This document shows positions 54,406 to 64,000 of a stretch of 64,000 bases of DNA, piece after piece. The stretch covers positions 1 through 64,000 of the forward strand of contig NZ_JAUEQY010000008.1 of the NCBI RefSeq assembly GCF_030406325.1, given 5' to 3'. The first letter of the stretch is position 1, and each line of letters opens with the position of its first letter. A program made the position numbers and the translations under genes. The stretch comes from Actinomadura sp. DC4. Lineage in GTDB: Bacteria; Actinomycetota; Actinomycetes; Streptosporangiales; Streptosporangiaceae. The notes beneath the pieces were generated by a model. It had not been told where the DNA came from and made no database searches. It worked only from the letters and a program-made list of their open reading frames with translations.

Positions 54406-57400
54406 TCACATCAGGCGGAGCTGGTGGTCGCGCGGCTTGCGGCGCGCGGAAGGCTCGGAGCGGGTGACGTACTTGCCCGGGATGGCGCCCAGGAACGGCG
54501 ACGGCTCGCGGCGCCGCGAGCCGGACAGATAGAGGGACGACCGCGCGCGGGTCATGCCGACGAAGAACAGGCGGCGCTCCTCGGCCTCGTCGGTGTCCGG
54601 CAGGCGCATCGGCAGCAGCCCGTCCTCGCACCCGACGATGAACACCACCGGGAACTCCAGGCCCTTCGACGCGTGCATCGTCAGCAGCGCGATCCGGTCG
54701 GCGCGCGGGTCGAAGGCGTCGACCTCCGCCCCGAGGGCCAGCTCGCTCAGGAACTCCTCCAAATCCTCGCCGCACCGGGCGGCGAGCGGGCCGAGCAGGT
54801 CGGCCGCCGTACGGAGGACGGTCTCGTCGTGGATCTCGGTGAGCGCGCCGACGGCGGCGCGGAGGCGCTCGGTGAGCGGCCCGCCGTGGTGCCGCAGCTC
54901 GTGCGCGAGGTCGCGTACGCCGGGGCGCTTCACGAGCCGGTCGTGCGAGCGCTTCTGGTACGGCATGCCGGCGCGGGTGAGAGCCTCCATGACCGGCTCG
55001 GCCTGGGCGGAGGAGCGGTAGAGCACCGCGATGTCGGAGAAGTCGAGATGGTCCTCGTGGTGGCCGTCCGCGCGCCCGGAGTCGAGGGAGTGAAAGGAGG
55101 CGCCGCCCAGGAGCCGGTCGACGGTCGAGGCCACGAACTCCGCCTCGGCCTGCGCGTCGGCGCTCTCGTGCACGCGGATGAGCCGCTCGCCGGAGCGCTG
55201 GGGGTCGAGCTCGCGGTCGGGTACGAGGCTGGTCACCCGGATCGCGCCGACGGCGCCGTGCACGATCGCGGGGGCGGAGCGGTAGTTGCGGGTGAGCAGG
55301 ACGGTCGTCGCCTCGCGGAAGTCCTCGGCGAACCGGAGGAAGAAGCCGACGTCGGCGCCGCGGAACGCGTAGATCGCCTGGTCGGGGTCGCCGATCGCGG
55401 TGAGGTTCCCGTCCTCGGCGGCGAGCAGGCGCAGGAGGGCGTACTGCGTCTCGTCGACGTCCTGGTATTCGTCGACGCTGATCCACGGCCAGCGCTCGCG
55501 GTAGTGCGCGACGAGGGCGGGGTCGCCGGAGAGCAGGCCCACGGGCACGCGCAGCAGGTCGGTGAAGTCGGCGAGCCCGCGGTCGCGCAGCCGCTTCTCG
55601 AACGACTCCCGCTCCTCGGTGCCCTCGCCGGCGTCCGTACGGGGGCGGTCGAAGTCGGCGAGGAGCTTCTTGGCCTCCTTGTCCGAACCGGTCATCTCCC
55701 GGGCGATCTCCAACCGCTCGGCCTCGTCGGCGATGCGGAAGTCGGCGGGAAGGCCGGCGGCCTCATGGTGCTCGCGGAGGATCACGGCGCCGAGGCCGTG
55801 GAACGTCGCGACGGTCAGGCCGTCCGCCCGTCCGGGCAGGAGCGCCCCGAGGCGCTCGCGCATCTCCTCGGCGGCGCGGCGGGTGAACGTGATCGCCAGG
55901 CACTGCTCCGGCCGTACGCCGCGCTCGGCGACGAGATGGGCGATCCGGTGGGTCAGGGTCCGGGTCTTCCCGGTGCCGGGGCCCGCGATGATCAGCAGCG
56001 GGCCGCCAGGGTGCGCGGCCGCCACCCGCTGCTCCGGGTCCAGGCCGTCCAGCACGGAGCAGTTCTCCGCCTCAGCCGCCTCAGCGGCCTCCAGGATGTC
56101 CTGCTGCCCCTCGATCGGTGGTTCAGAATGTGCGGCCGTCTCGGCGCCGTGGGAAACATCCTCCGCCGTCTCCCCGTCGCCGTTCTGTTCGCCCGGCTCA
56201 GGCCCGTACGCGGCCTCTGAGCGTCTCTCAGCGGCCTTTCTCGTCTCCGGGGCGCTCTCGGGCAGATCGAACAGCCCGAAGTCGTCGGGAGCGCCGAGCA
56301 GGCCGACGGCGCCTTTGCCCTCACGCCGGAGCTCGCCCGGCTGGAAGAGCCGGATCTCGCCGTACTCCCCGTCGTAACCGGCGTCCCGGATGACGTCGCC
56401 ACGCCGTAGCCGGCCGATCGCCTCGGCGAGGAGCTCGCCGCCGGCGTCGCGTACGTCGTCGAGCGGCACGTCGTCCAGGATCGACAGCTCGGGGCCGAGC
56501 GAGGACACCAGCTCGGCGATGTGGCCGAGAACCGACTTCGAGCGCGGGCCGACGCCGCGGATCTCACTGACGATCTCGGGCAGGGGGACCAGGTTGCGGA
56601 AGTCCGCCGCGCCCTCGGGCCGCCGGCCCTCCGGGTGGGCGGCGAGATCGTCGACGCGGCTGAGGACGCCGACCGTCAGCGGGCGCCCGCACGACGGGCA
56701 ACGGCCGCCCTGTTCCTTTGTCTCGCCCGGCTCGAGGCGTACGCCGCATTTGCGGTGACCGTCGAGGTGGTATTTCCCTTCCTCCGGAAAGAACTCCACA
56801 CTCCCGCGGTAACCGTCACCGGTTTCGAGCGCGGCGCGCAACGCGTAGTAGTCCATCTCCGTGTCGAACATCGACGCCTCGCGCGCAAGTGCGGGAGGGG
56901 AGTGTGCGTCGGAGTTGCTGACGAGTCGGTAGCCGTCCAGGGAGGGCACCCGCCAGTTCATCAGGGGGTCCGAGGAGAGACCGGTCTCGACGGCGAAGAT
57001 ATGGGAGGCGAGATCGTCGTAGCAGTCGGCCACCGCGTCAAAACCGGACTTGGAGCCGAGAACCGAGAACCACGGGGTCCACACATGCGCGGGAATCAGG
57101 TACGAGCCGGGGTCGCTCTGCAACGTGATCTCGAGCAGATGACGCGAGTCGAGACCGAGTATCGGGCGGCCGTCCGACGCCAGATTGCCGATCTTCGCTA
57201 GGGCCGCCGTGATGCGCTCCGCCGCCTGAAACGACGGCGCATAAAGGAGGTGGTGCACCTTCCGCGTGCGTTCACCCTTTTTGTAGATGGTCGAGATCTC
57301 GACGGAGAGTTGAAAACGAACCGGTTGACGGCAGGCGGGCGGTAGTGTTCGGCTCACCCGGCGTTCGAGGTCGGGACGCAGCCGGAACAGCCCCGGTTCT

Positions 57401-57576
57401 GCGGGCACGAGGTTCTCGCGCAGCTCCTCCATCCACGCGGGATGCGTGAAATCCCCCGTGCCGACGACCGAGACGCCTTTGCGTCCGGCCCACCACGCCA
57501 GGTGTTCAAGGTCACAGTCCTTGCTGCAGGCGCGGGAGTATCGGGAATGGATATGAAGGTCCGCGTAGAACGTCAC
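54406..57576 (-). CDS. EndoQ-like PHP endonuclease fused to UvrD/PcrA-type helicase
   Basis: The 1,056-aa protein joins two repair modules. Residues 1-430 match the endonuclease Q family: PHP metal motifs Y-A-D-L-H-I-H (H8, H10), GTGDFTHP, E93, H164 in IPAHVWTPW and D223/H225 in SNSDAHSPP. A Cys-rich finger (C277, C293, C296) and a helix-hairpin-helix-like IRGVGPRSKSVLGHIAEL follow. After an acidic linker (about 440-505) comes a UvrD-type helicase with Walker A A-G-P-G-T-G-K-T (531-538), DEYQDVDETQ and GDPDQAIYAFRG. EndoQ nicks DNA 5' of deaminated bases; the fusion would unwind from such nicks. This gene lies alone on the minus strand. Confidence 0.85.
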   Translation of the reverse strand: MTFYADLHIHSRYSRACSKDCDLEHLAWWAGRKGVSVVGTGDFTHPAWMEELRENLVPAEPGLFRLRPDLERRVSRTLPPACRQPVRFQLSVEISTIYKKGERTRKVHHLLYAPSFQAAERITAALAKIGNLASDGRPILGLDSRHLLEITLQSDPGSYLIPAHVWTPWFSVLGSKSGFDAVADCYDDLASHIFAVETGLSSDPLMNWRVPSLDGYRLVSNSDAHSPPALAREASMFDTEMDYYALRAALETGDGYRGSVEFFPEEGKYHLDGHRKCGVRLEPGETKEQGGRCPSCGRPLTVGVLSRVDDLAAHPEGRRPEGAADFRNLVPLPEIVSEIRGVGPRSKSVLGHIAELVSSLGPELSILDDVPLDDVRDAGGELLAEAIGRLRRGDVIRDAGYDGEYGEIRLFQPGELRREGKGAVGLLGAPDDFGLFDLPESAPETRKAAERRSEAAYGPEPGEQNGDGETAEDVSHGAETAAHSEPPIEGQQDILEAAEAAEAENCSVLDGLDPEQRVAAAHPGGPLLIIAGPGTGKTRTLTHRIAHLVAERGVRPEQCLAITFTRRAAEEMRERLGALLPGRADGLTVATFHGLGAVILREHHEAAGLPADFRIADEAERLEIAREMTGSDKEAKKLLADFDRPRTDAGEGTEERESFEKRLRDRGLADFTDLLRVPVGLLSGDPALVAHYRERWPWISVDEYQDVDETQYALLRLLAAEDGNLTAIGDPDQAIYAFRGADVGFFLRFAEDFREATTVLLTRNYRSAPAIVHGAVGAIRVTSLVPDRELDPQRSGERLIRVHESADAQAEAEFVASTVDRLLGGASFHSLDSGRADGHHEDHLDFSDIAVLYRSSAQAEPVMEALTRAGMPYQKRSHDRLVKRPGVRDLAHELRHHGGPLTERLRAAVGALTEIHDETVLRTAADLLGPLAARCGEDLEEFLSELALGAEVDAFDPRADRIALLTMHASKGLEFPVVFIVGCEDGLLPMRLPDTDEAEERRLFFVGMTRARSSLYLSGSRRREPSPFLGAIPGKYVTRSEPSARRKPRDHQLRLM

Positions 57577-58104
57577 GTCGTCGCCCGTCGTCTCTCAGAT
57601 CGCCCACCCTGCCGCATTGGATCCTGTCATGCTCGGGGTCTTAAGATCGCCGGATCGCGACGACCGATGGATTCCGTGGTGCATGTTCGCTGCTCATGAT
57701 CCCGTCACACGTGTCGCGCACGGCCGGGTAACGCATTCCGTAGTCGTCGCTGACTGTTAAGTGGCGGTACGTGAGGGTTATTCGGAGCGATACGAGCGTG
57801 TTGGTGGTGCCGTGACCCCTCCTGGCTTTTCGGACAGGCTCGGGCCGGTACGGCCCGGCGGTGCCGGCCTCGTCGTGACGCTGTGCTGACAACTCGCCGC
57901 AGCGTAGCGACGCTCCCGCCCGGACCTGTGAATCGGGGTCGCCACAAGGCGTACGGACCGGATGTCGTGAGGGGGTCCGGCCGGAAAACCGGGCCGCCGC
58001 GTGTCCCCCAAGCCGCTGCGAGACAATTCAAGGGCAGGGGCCGCGCGCACCCAGACGGCTTGGGGGACGAGGTCCGATAACGCGAGAACGGAAGGCATGC
58101 GCCG
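57577..58104. other. 528-bp gap upstream of the small membrane gene, several hairpins
   Basis: This region should hold the EndoQ-UvrD promoter and the leader of the small membrane protein gene. Inverted repeats include CGGGCCG/CGGCCCG around 57841-57857 and the large stem at 58003-58068. Antisense frames up to 193 codons exist here, but lack any recognisable domain. No gene is supported. Confidence 0.5.
58003..58068 (+). other. Long-range 13-bp stem upstream of the small membrane gene
   Basis: GTCCCCCAAGCCG (58003-58015) and CGGCTTGGGGGAC (58056-58068) are perfect complements enclosing 40 bases that include an A-rich stretch (GACAATTCAAGGG). It ends 36 bases before the small membrane gene. 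It could be a structured RNA leader or an attenuator; no known riboswitch class was recognised. Confidence 0.4.
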
Positions 58105-58248
58105 ATGTGGAACGACCTTGCTGCGCTCGTCCCCCCTCTCACGGTGGCCGCCGTGTTCTTCGCGGGCGTGTTCTGGGTGGTGCGGAGAGAGATGGGCGGT
58201 AAGCGGAGGCGGGAAGACGCACCGGAGAAGCGCCGCTCGGACCAGTAA
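58105..58248 (+). CDS. 47-aa single-pass membrane protein
   Basis: ATG at 58105 begins MWNDLAALVPPLTVAAVFFA, then GVFWVVRREMGGKRRREDAP, ending TAA at 58246-58248. One membrane helix (about 8-26) is followed by a basic tail, which predicts the C-terminus inside. GAAGG lies about 10 bases upstream. Small proteins of this shape often precede lsr2 in related actinobacteria. No function is known. It is 144 bp from lsr2 on the same strand. Confidence 0.75.
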   Translation: MWNDLAALVPPLTVAAVFFAGVFWVVRREMGGKRRREDAPEKRRSDQ

Positions 58249-58391
58249 GCTCCCTGCGGCCGGATCGATTGCCGGTGATTACGCACCGTAACGCACGTGC
58301 TAAACTTCCAGTGATGGAATTGTCATCGGGAGCCATGGAGGTATATCTTTGGCAACCGAATGCAGTTTGCTCCGGTGAAAGGTCAGTCTCC

Positions 58392-58724
58392 ATGGCAGAG
58401 CAGATCATTAAGCGCCTCATCGACGACATCGATGGGGGGGAGGCAGAGGAGACCGTTCAGTTCTCTCTCGACGGCGTCCCCTATGAGATCGATCTGAGCA
58501 GCACCAACGCTAAGAAGGTGCGGGATTCTCTGGCGCCGTTCGTGGAGCACGCGCGGAAGGCCGGTGGGGGGGCCGCCGGCGGCCGCCGGCGTCGTAGTCG
58601 TGCAGCGTCGAGTCGCGAGCGCAGCGCGGATATCCGCGCTTGGGCCAAGGCGCGTGGCATCAAGGTCAACGAGCGCGGACGCATCCCGGCGACTGTCGTC
58701 GAGGAGTACGAGCGCGCGCACTGA
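58392..58724 (+). CDS. lsr2: Nucleoid-associated protein Lsr2
   Basis: The 110-aa protein matches Lsr2, the actinobacterial H-NS-like silencer of AT-rich and horizontally acquired DNA. The N-terminal dimerisation domain is KRLIDDIDGGEAEETVQFSL, then GVPYEIDLSSTNAKKVRDSL. The basic linker has RRRRSRAASSRE. The C-terminal DNA-binding domain has IRAWAKARGIKVNERGRIPA, including the R-G-R hook. ATG at 58392 is chosen because homology begins there and GAAAGG lies upstream. clpC follows, a conserved order. Confidence 0.96.
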   Translation: MAEQIIKRLIDDIDGGEAEETVQFSLDGVPYEIDLSSTNAKKVRDSLAPFVEHARKAGGGAAGGRRRRSRAASSRERSADIRAWAKARGIKVNERGRIPATVVEEYERAH

Positions 58725-58778
58725 TCGAATACAGCTGCGGTGAAACGGTCCGTCGTCCGGCCTATGGGGCGGCGGGCC

Positions 58779-58795
58779 GTTCGCTTGCGGCGTAC
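58779..58795. promoter_or_regulatory. Candidate ClgR operator upstream of clpC
   Basis: GTTCGC-TTGCG-GCGTAC fits the ClgR pattern GTTCGC-N5-GCGAAC known from Streptomyces and Corynebacterium, with one mismatch in the right arm. It lies about 170 bp before clpC, the classic ClgR target along with clpP. Confidence 0.55.
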
Positions 58796-58966
58796 GGGGA
58801 ACATCACGGCCCCGCGCGGTAGTTGGATGAGGATGAACGGGCTTGGCCCGGGGAACGTCTTCCGTTGGGACTACCGAGTGGCGGCGTCCGCCGGGCGGGC
58901 TAGCATGCGGAAGGACAGGGTCGGACATGCCGACCCTGGCCCAACCGCTCTGTGAGGAGCGACGAG

Positions 58967-61471
<2,505 letters not shown>

Positions 61472-61480
61472 GGTCATCCG

Positions 61481-61517
61481 AAGGCCCCGCGTTCCTCACC
61501 GAGGAGCGCGGGGCCTT
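61481..61517 (+). terminator. Strong terminator after clpC
   Basis: AAGGCCCCGCG (61481-61491) pairs with CGCGGGGCCTT (61507-61517), and the inner bases extend this to about a 17-bp stem with an ACC loop. It begins 10 bp after the clpC stop. Confidence 0.9.
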
Positions 61518-61666
61518 CGCCTTGCCGCCTCAGGCCCTCACCCGTGACGCCCTGGCGGCCGGCTCGCCGGACGCACGCGCCGTCGATCACCGAACGTGAC
61601 GCGAATCGCGCACATCGGGAGATGACATGGAAGGCCGCGGCGCCCCCGCCTCTCGCCACGGAGTGA

Positions 61667-61762
61667 ATCGTGGGTGGGGTGTGCGGGTCGGTCGTCGCGG
61701 GGCGGATCGTGGGTGGGGTGTGCGGGTCGGTCGTCGCGGGGCGGTCGGTTGTCGCGGGGCGG
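61667..61762. repeat. Tandem 39-bp repeat in a 332-bp gap
   Basis: Two identical 39-bp units (61667-61705 and 61706-61744) beginning ATCGTGGGTGGGGTGTGCGG are followed by an 18-bp partial unit (61745-61762). The gap 61472-61803 otherwise contains the clpC terminator and no supported gene. A similar G-rich run could form RNA or DNA secondary structure. There are no unique spacers, so it is not a CRISPR. Confidence 0.85.
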
Positions 61763-61803
61763 TCGTCCGGTCACCGCGCGGCGGCCGTCGTCCGCGAACG
61801 TCG

Positions 61804-62205
61804 TCAGCCCTGCGGGTAGACCTCGACGTCGGCATGATGGCCCGTGGTCTTGGCCAGCCTCGCGTCGCTTGTCACCAGCGGGCAGTCCAGAGCCTCGGCC
61901 AGTGCCACGTAGGAGGCGTCGTAGGCGGTGACGTTGTCGCGGAGCGCCCAGATGCGATCTGCCAGGCCCGTCATCGAGTAGCGGACGATACGAAGGTCCT
62001 GGAACTCGTTTCGAGCGTCTTGGGCACGGTCGGCGCCGAGCTTCCTGCCGCGTACAAGGCCGCGAAGCCCACTCAGGAATTCGACGTCGAGCAGATGGGG
62101 TGCGTGCAGCTGGGCTGCCGCCAGGCGCGACAGGAGCGCGTGGCTCGGGTGGCGTGCCTGGAAGGCGTGGAGGAGCGCCGAGGAGTCGGGGACGACGGGC
62201 GTCAC
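61804..62205 (-). CDS. VapC-type PIN-domain toxin
   Basis: The 133-aa protein has the PIN-domain acidic quartet: D7 (VVPDSSALL), E42 (LLDVEFLSGLRG), D96 (AYDASYVALAEAL) and D114 (LVTSDARLAK). VapC toxins cut tRNA or rRNA. The GTG start overlaps the antitoxin stop by 4 bp, so the two are co-translated, antitoxin first. The target RNA cannot be predicted. Confidence 0.92.
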   Translation of the reverse strand: MTPVVPDSSALLHAFQARHPSHALLSRLAAAQLHAPHLLDVEFLSGLRGLVRGRKLGADRAQDARNEFQDLRIVRYSMTGLADRIWALRDNVTAYDASYVALAEALDCPLVTSDARLAKTTGHHADVEVYPQG

Positions 62206-62435
62206 TCGCGCCGCCCTTCGTCCAGGGCGGTGAGGATGTCATCCACCGTCGGTCCCTCGTCCCGTGCCCGCCTGGCCGCCCGGGCGAAGACGTCGGCCTG
62301 GGTGGGGTGCCGCGCGATGTCCATGATCTGGTTCAGCAGGTATTCCGACACAGAGAGACCCTCCGCCGCGGCCCGCGCCCGGACCGTCGCGTGAACGTCG
62401 TCCGGAACGTTGCGGATCTGCAGATTCTTGGACAT
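62202..62435 (-). CDS. VapB/FitA-like ribbon-helix-helix antitoxin
   Basis: The 77-aa protein starts KNLQIRNVPDDVHATVRARA with the beta strand and helix of Arc/FitA-type DNA-binding proteins. The acidic C-terminus (VDDILTALDEGRRE) is where such antitoxins wrap the toxin. It precedes and overlaps vapC. The complex usually represses its own promoter. The 15-bp palindrome at 62448-62482 just upstream is the likely binding site. Confidence 0.9.
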   Translation of the reverse strand: MSKNLQIRNVPDDVHATVRARAAAEGLSVSEYLLNQIMDIARHPTQADVFARAARRARDEGPTVDDILTALDEGRRE

Positions 62436-62447
62436 GCCTCAAGCGTA

Positions 62448-62482
62448 CATGCGTGATGCATGCAGGCCATGCATCACGCATG
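62448..62482. promoter_or_regulatory. VapBC operator candidate, perfect inverted repeat
   Basis: CATGCGTGATGCATG (62448-62462) and CATGCATCACGCATG (62468-62482) are perfect 15-bp arms around a 5-bp spacer. The repeat fills the gap between the antitoxin start (62435) and the mutY stop (62486). It could also act as the mutY terminator. Confidence 0.7.
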
Positions 62483-62485
62483 CGA

Positions 62486-63361
62486 TCAGCTCGGAAGGGC
62501 GTAGCGGCCGTCTTCCAGGGGGTCGACCAGGCCGTCCTCGATGAGGGCGGCCAGGGCGCGCTCGCGCTGCAGGGCGTCGTCCCACACGTCGTCGAGGGCG
62601 GGCTTCTCGACCGGGCCGGTGGACTTGCGCAGGACGGCGAGCAGGCGGCCCCGGCACTGGCGGTCGGTGCCCGCGTAAGCCTGGCCCTTGCGGGGCGGCC
62701 CGTCGTACGGGGGCTTGCCGGACAGCCGCCACGTGCAGTCGTTCGCGATCGGGCAGTCGGCGCAGCGGGGCGTACGGGCCGTGCAGACCAGCGCGCCGAG
62801 CTCCATGACCGCCACCGACCACAGGGCGGCCACGGGCGGGTCGAGGGGGAGCAGCGTCTCCGCCAGGCGTACCTCGGCGGTCGTCTGGGCCTTCGGCGGG
62901 TACTCCACGCCCGTCACCGCACGGGCCAGGACCCGCCGGACGTTGGTGTCCAGGACCGCGTGCCGGCGGCGGTAGGCGAAGCTCGCCACGGCCGCGGCCG
63001 TGTAGGCGCCCACGCCGGGAAGGGCCCGCAGCTCGTCGTAGTCGGACGGAACCACGCCCTCGTGGCGCTCCGCGATGGCCCTCGCGCTCGCGTGGAGGTT
63101 GAGGGCGCGCCGGGGGTACCCGAGGCGGTCCCAGGCGCGTACGGCCTCGCCTGGGGGCTCTTTGGCCAGTGCGGCGGGGTCGGGCCAGCGGGTGAGCCAC
63201 GCCTCGTAGGCGGGCAGCACGCGGACGACCGGGGTCTGCTGCAACATGATCTCGCTGACGAGTACGGCCCACGGGGAGGCGCCGGGGTGCCGCCACGGCA
63301 GGTCGCGGGCATTCGCGGCGTACCACGTCAGAACGGGTTCGGTGTATCTGGGCTCATGCAT
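62486..63361 (-). CDS. mutY: A/G-specific adenine glycosylase
   Basis: The 291-aa base-excision enzyme removes adenine paired with 8-oxoguanine. The HhH-GPD fold has E37 in SEIMLQQTPV, hairpin LPGVGAYTAAAVASFAY and catalytic D138 in AVLDTNVRRV. The [4Fe-4S] ligands are C193-x6-C200-x2-C203-x5-C209. The C-terminal MutT-like domain is reduced, as in many actinobacteria. ATG at 63361 is chosen; the frame is open upstream without homology. It is the usual neighbour near clpC/lsr2 in this group. Confidence 0.95.
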   Translation of the reverse strand: MHEPRYTEPVLTWYAANARDLPWRHPGASPWAVLVSEIMLQQTPVVRVLPAYEAWLTRWPDPAALAKEPPGEAVRAWDRLGYPRRALNLHASARAIAERHEGVVPSDYDELRALPGVGAYTAAAVASFAYRRRHAVLDTNVRRVLARAVTGVEYPPKAQTTAEVRLAETLLPLDPPVAALWSVAVMELGALVCTARTPRCADCPIANDCTWRLSGKPPYDGPPRKGQAYAGTDRQCRGRLLAVLRKSTGPVEKPALDDVWDDALQRERALAALIEDGLVDPLEDGRYALPS

Positions 63362-63427
63362 GACGCAATCGATCCTGGCACGGCGGGTCGCGACAACTCG
63401 CCATGATCGAAAAAGCATACTGAACGT

Positions 63428-64000
63428 ATGGACGCAGACACCGACCGTAGCGAACGTCTGGACGCCGAAGACGATCTCGAACAGGGCGACGTGGAGGCGT
63501 ACTGGCGCCGCCGGGTCTACGTCCTGGCCGGCGGGATCACCCTGATCGGCCTGGTGGCGTGGGCCTGCTCGGGCTCGGGACACAAGCGTTCGACGGCCCA
63601 GGTGCGCAACGCCGCCGCCACCGTGAGCCCGCAGGCCGCCGCCGCGCCCGCGGTGACGCCGACGGCGACCGTGACGGTCACCGCGTCGCCGGCCGGCGTC
63701 GTGCCGCCCAAGCGGCGCGCGGGCGACCAGTGCGACGCCGGAGACGTCGTGGTGGGCGTCACGCCGTCCGGGACGGTCTTCAAGGGCAAGGAGCACCCGA
63801 GGTTCGGGCTGAGCGTCGTGAACACCGGGAGACGGCCGTGCACGTTCGACGTGGGCCCGAAGGCACTGGTGATCCGCATCACGTCCGGCCCGGACCGCGT
63901 GTGGTCCTCGGCGCAGTGCGTGAACGGCGGCCCGAGCCTGCAGCGGCTCCAGCGGGGCGTGCCGTACCTGGCCACCCTCGACTGGGACCGCAAGCGGTGC
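63428..64000 (+). CDS. Membrane-anchored outside protein, 3' end cut by window edge
   Basis: ATG at 63428 begins an acidic cytoplasmic stretch (MDADTDRSERLDAEDDLEQG). One membrane helix follows (about 39-58, VYVLAGGITLIGLVAWAC), then an Ala/Pro/Thr/Val-rich linker and a beta-rich outer domain with paired cysteines (GDQCDAGDVVVGVTPSG; RRPCTFDVGPKALVIRI; SSAQCVNG). The outer part recalls the DUF4232-like or immunoglobulin-like domains of actinobacterial cell-wall proteins. 191 codons are visible and the frame runs off the end. It is divergent from mutY. Confidence 0.75.
   Translation, partial: MDADTDRSERLDAEDDLEQGDVEAYWRRRVYVLAGGITLIGLVAWACSGSGHKRSTAQVRNAAATVSPQAAAAPAVTPTATVTVTASPAGVVPPKRRAGDQCDAGDVVVGVTPSGTVFKGKEHPRFGLSVVNTGRRPCTFDVGPKALVIRITSGPDRVWSSAQCVNGGPSLQRLQRGVPYLATLDWDRKRC

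Noticed and set aside
57705-58286. Minus-strand frame of 193 codons opposite the small membrane gene
   Set aside because: Arg/Pro-rich translation without a domain, overlapping likely leader RNA. Typical of chance open frames in GC-rich DNA.
61660-61770. CRISPR-like repeat
   Set aside because: The 39-bp units are directly adjacent without spacers, there are only two full copies, and no cas gene is near.

Overview
The window is high-GC actinobacterial DNA with tightly packed genes, many GTG starts and 4-bp ATGA/GTGA overlaps. A chaplin, Lsr2, ClpC with a ClgR-type box, an MsiK-like sugar ATPase and the gene orders dacB-metalloprotease-tilS-hpt-ftsH-folE and DUF2520-panC-panD-nadB-nadC-coaX-lysS point to a filamentous actinomycete. 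By overall impression it fits the Streptosporangiales/Thermomonosporaceae side better than Streptomyces, but that is inference. The hexamer CGTACG is strikingly frequent.

Layout. 1-128 is the 3' end of an IS30-type element. 159-7.2 kb holds a class IV aminotransferase, pyrD, a NERD-like membrane protein, a saccharopine-dehydrogenase-like reductase, a sigma factor fused to an anti-sigma-like zinc motif, a membrane helix and an outer domain, and a secreted NlpC/P60 hydrolase. 7.2-14.9 kb carries ppa, dacB, a zinc metalloprotease, tilS, hpt, ftsH and folE. 15.1-19.6 kb has an MprF/LysX-type protein and the overlapping folP-NTF2-folB-folK-DUF3180 operon. 19.7-28.5 kb has YjbR and TPR proteins, a secreted beta-lactamase-fold hydrolase, a two-component system, an orphan nuoD, two PH-domain membrane proteins and a P450.

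The most unusual part is 28,490-31,885. It is a 3.4-kb islet bounded by perfect 35-bp direct repeats. The repeat is the overlap of two convergent gene ends (the P450 and an NDUFAF7-like methyltransferase), so the insertion restored both genes. It contains a three-gene cassette (DUF262, DUF3696-type ATPase, unknown protein) resembling an anti-phage system, no integrase, and two single-base frameshifts.

33.0-41.0 kb has a second two-component system, a chaplin, an ABC exporter and the start of the pantothenate genes. 38.8-46.1 kb is a cofactor operon: pantothenate, NAD, CoA, then lysS. 46.1-52.1 kb is accessory: an intradiol dioxygenase with a collagen-like insert, a secreted Cys-rich protein, a second P450, an IclR regulator divergent from msiK, and a LacI regulator. 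52.5-57.6 kb has a stand-alone LuxR-type HTH, an ArgA-like acetyltransferase, two RDD proteins and a 1,056-aa fusion of an EndoQ-like PHP nuclease to a UvrD helicase. The window closes with a 47-aa membrane protein, lsr2, clpC, a VapBC pair with a perfect 15-bp operator-like palindrome, mutY, and the beginning of a membrane-anchored protein cut by the window edge. No rRNA, tRNA or CRISPR array was seen.
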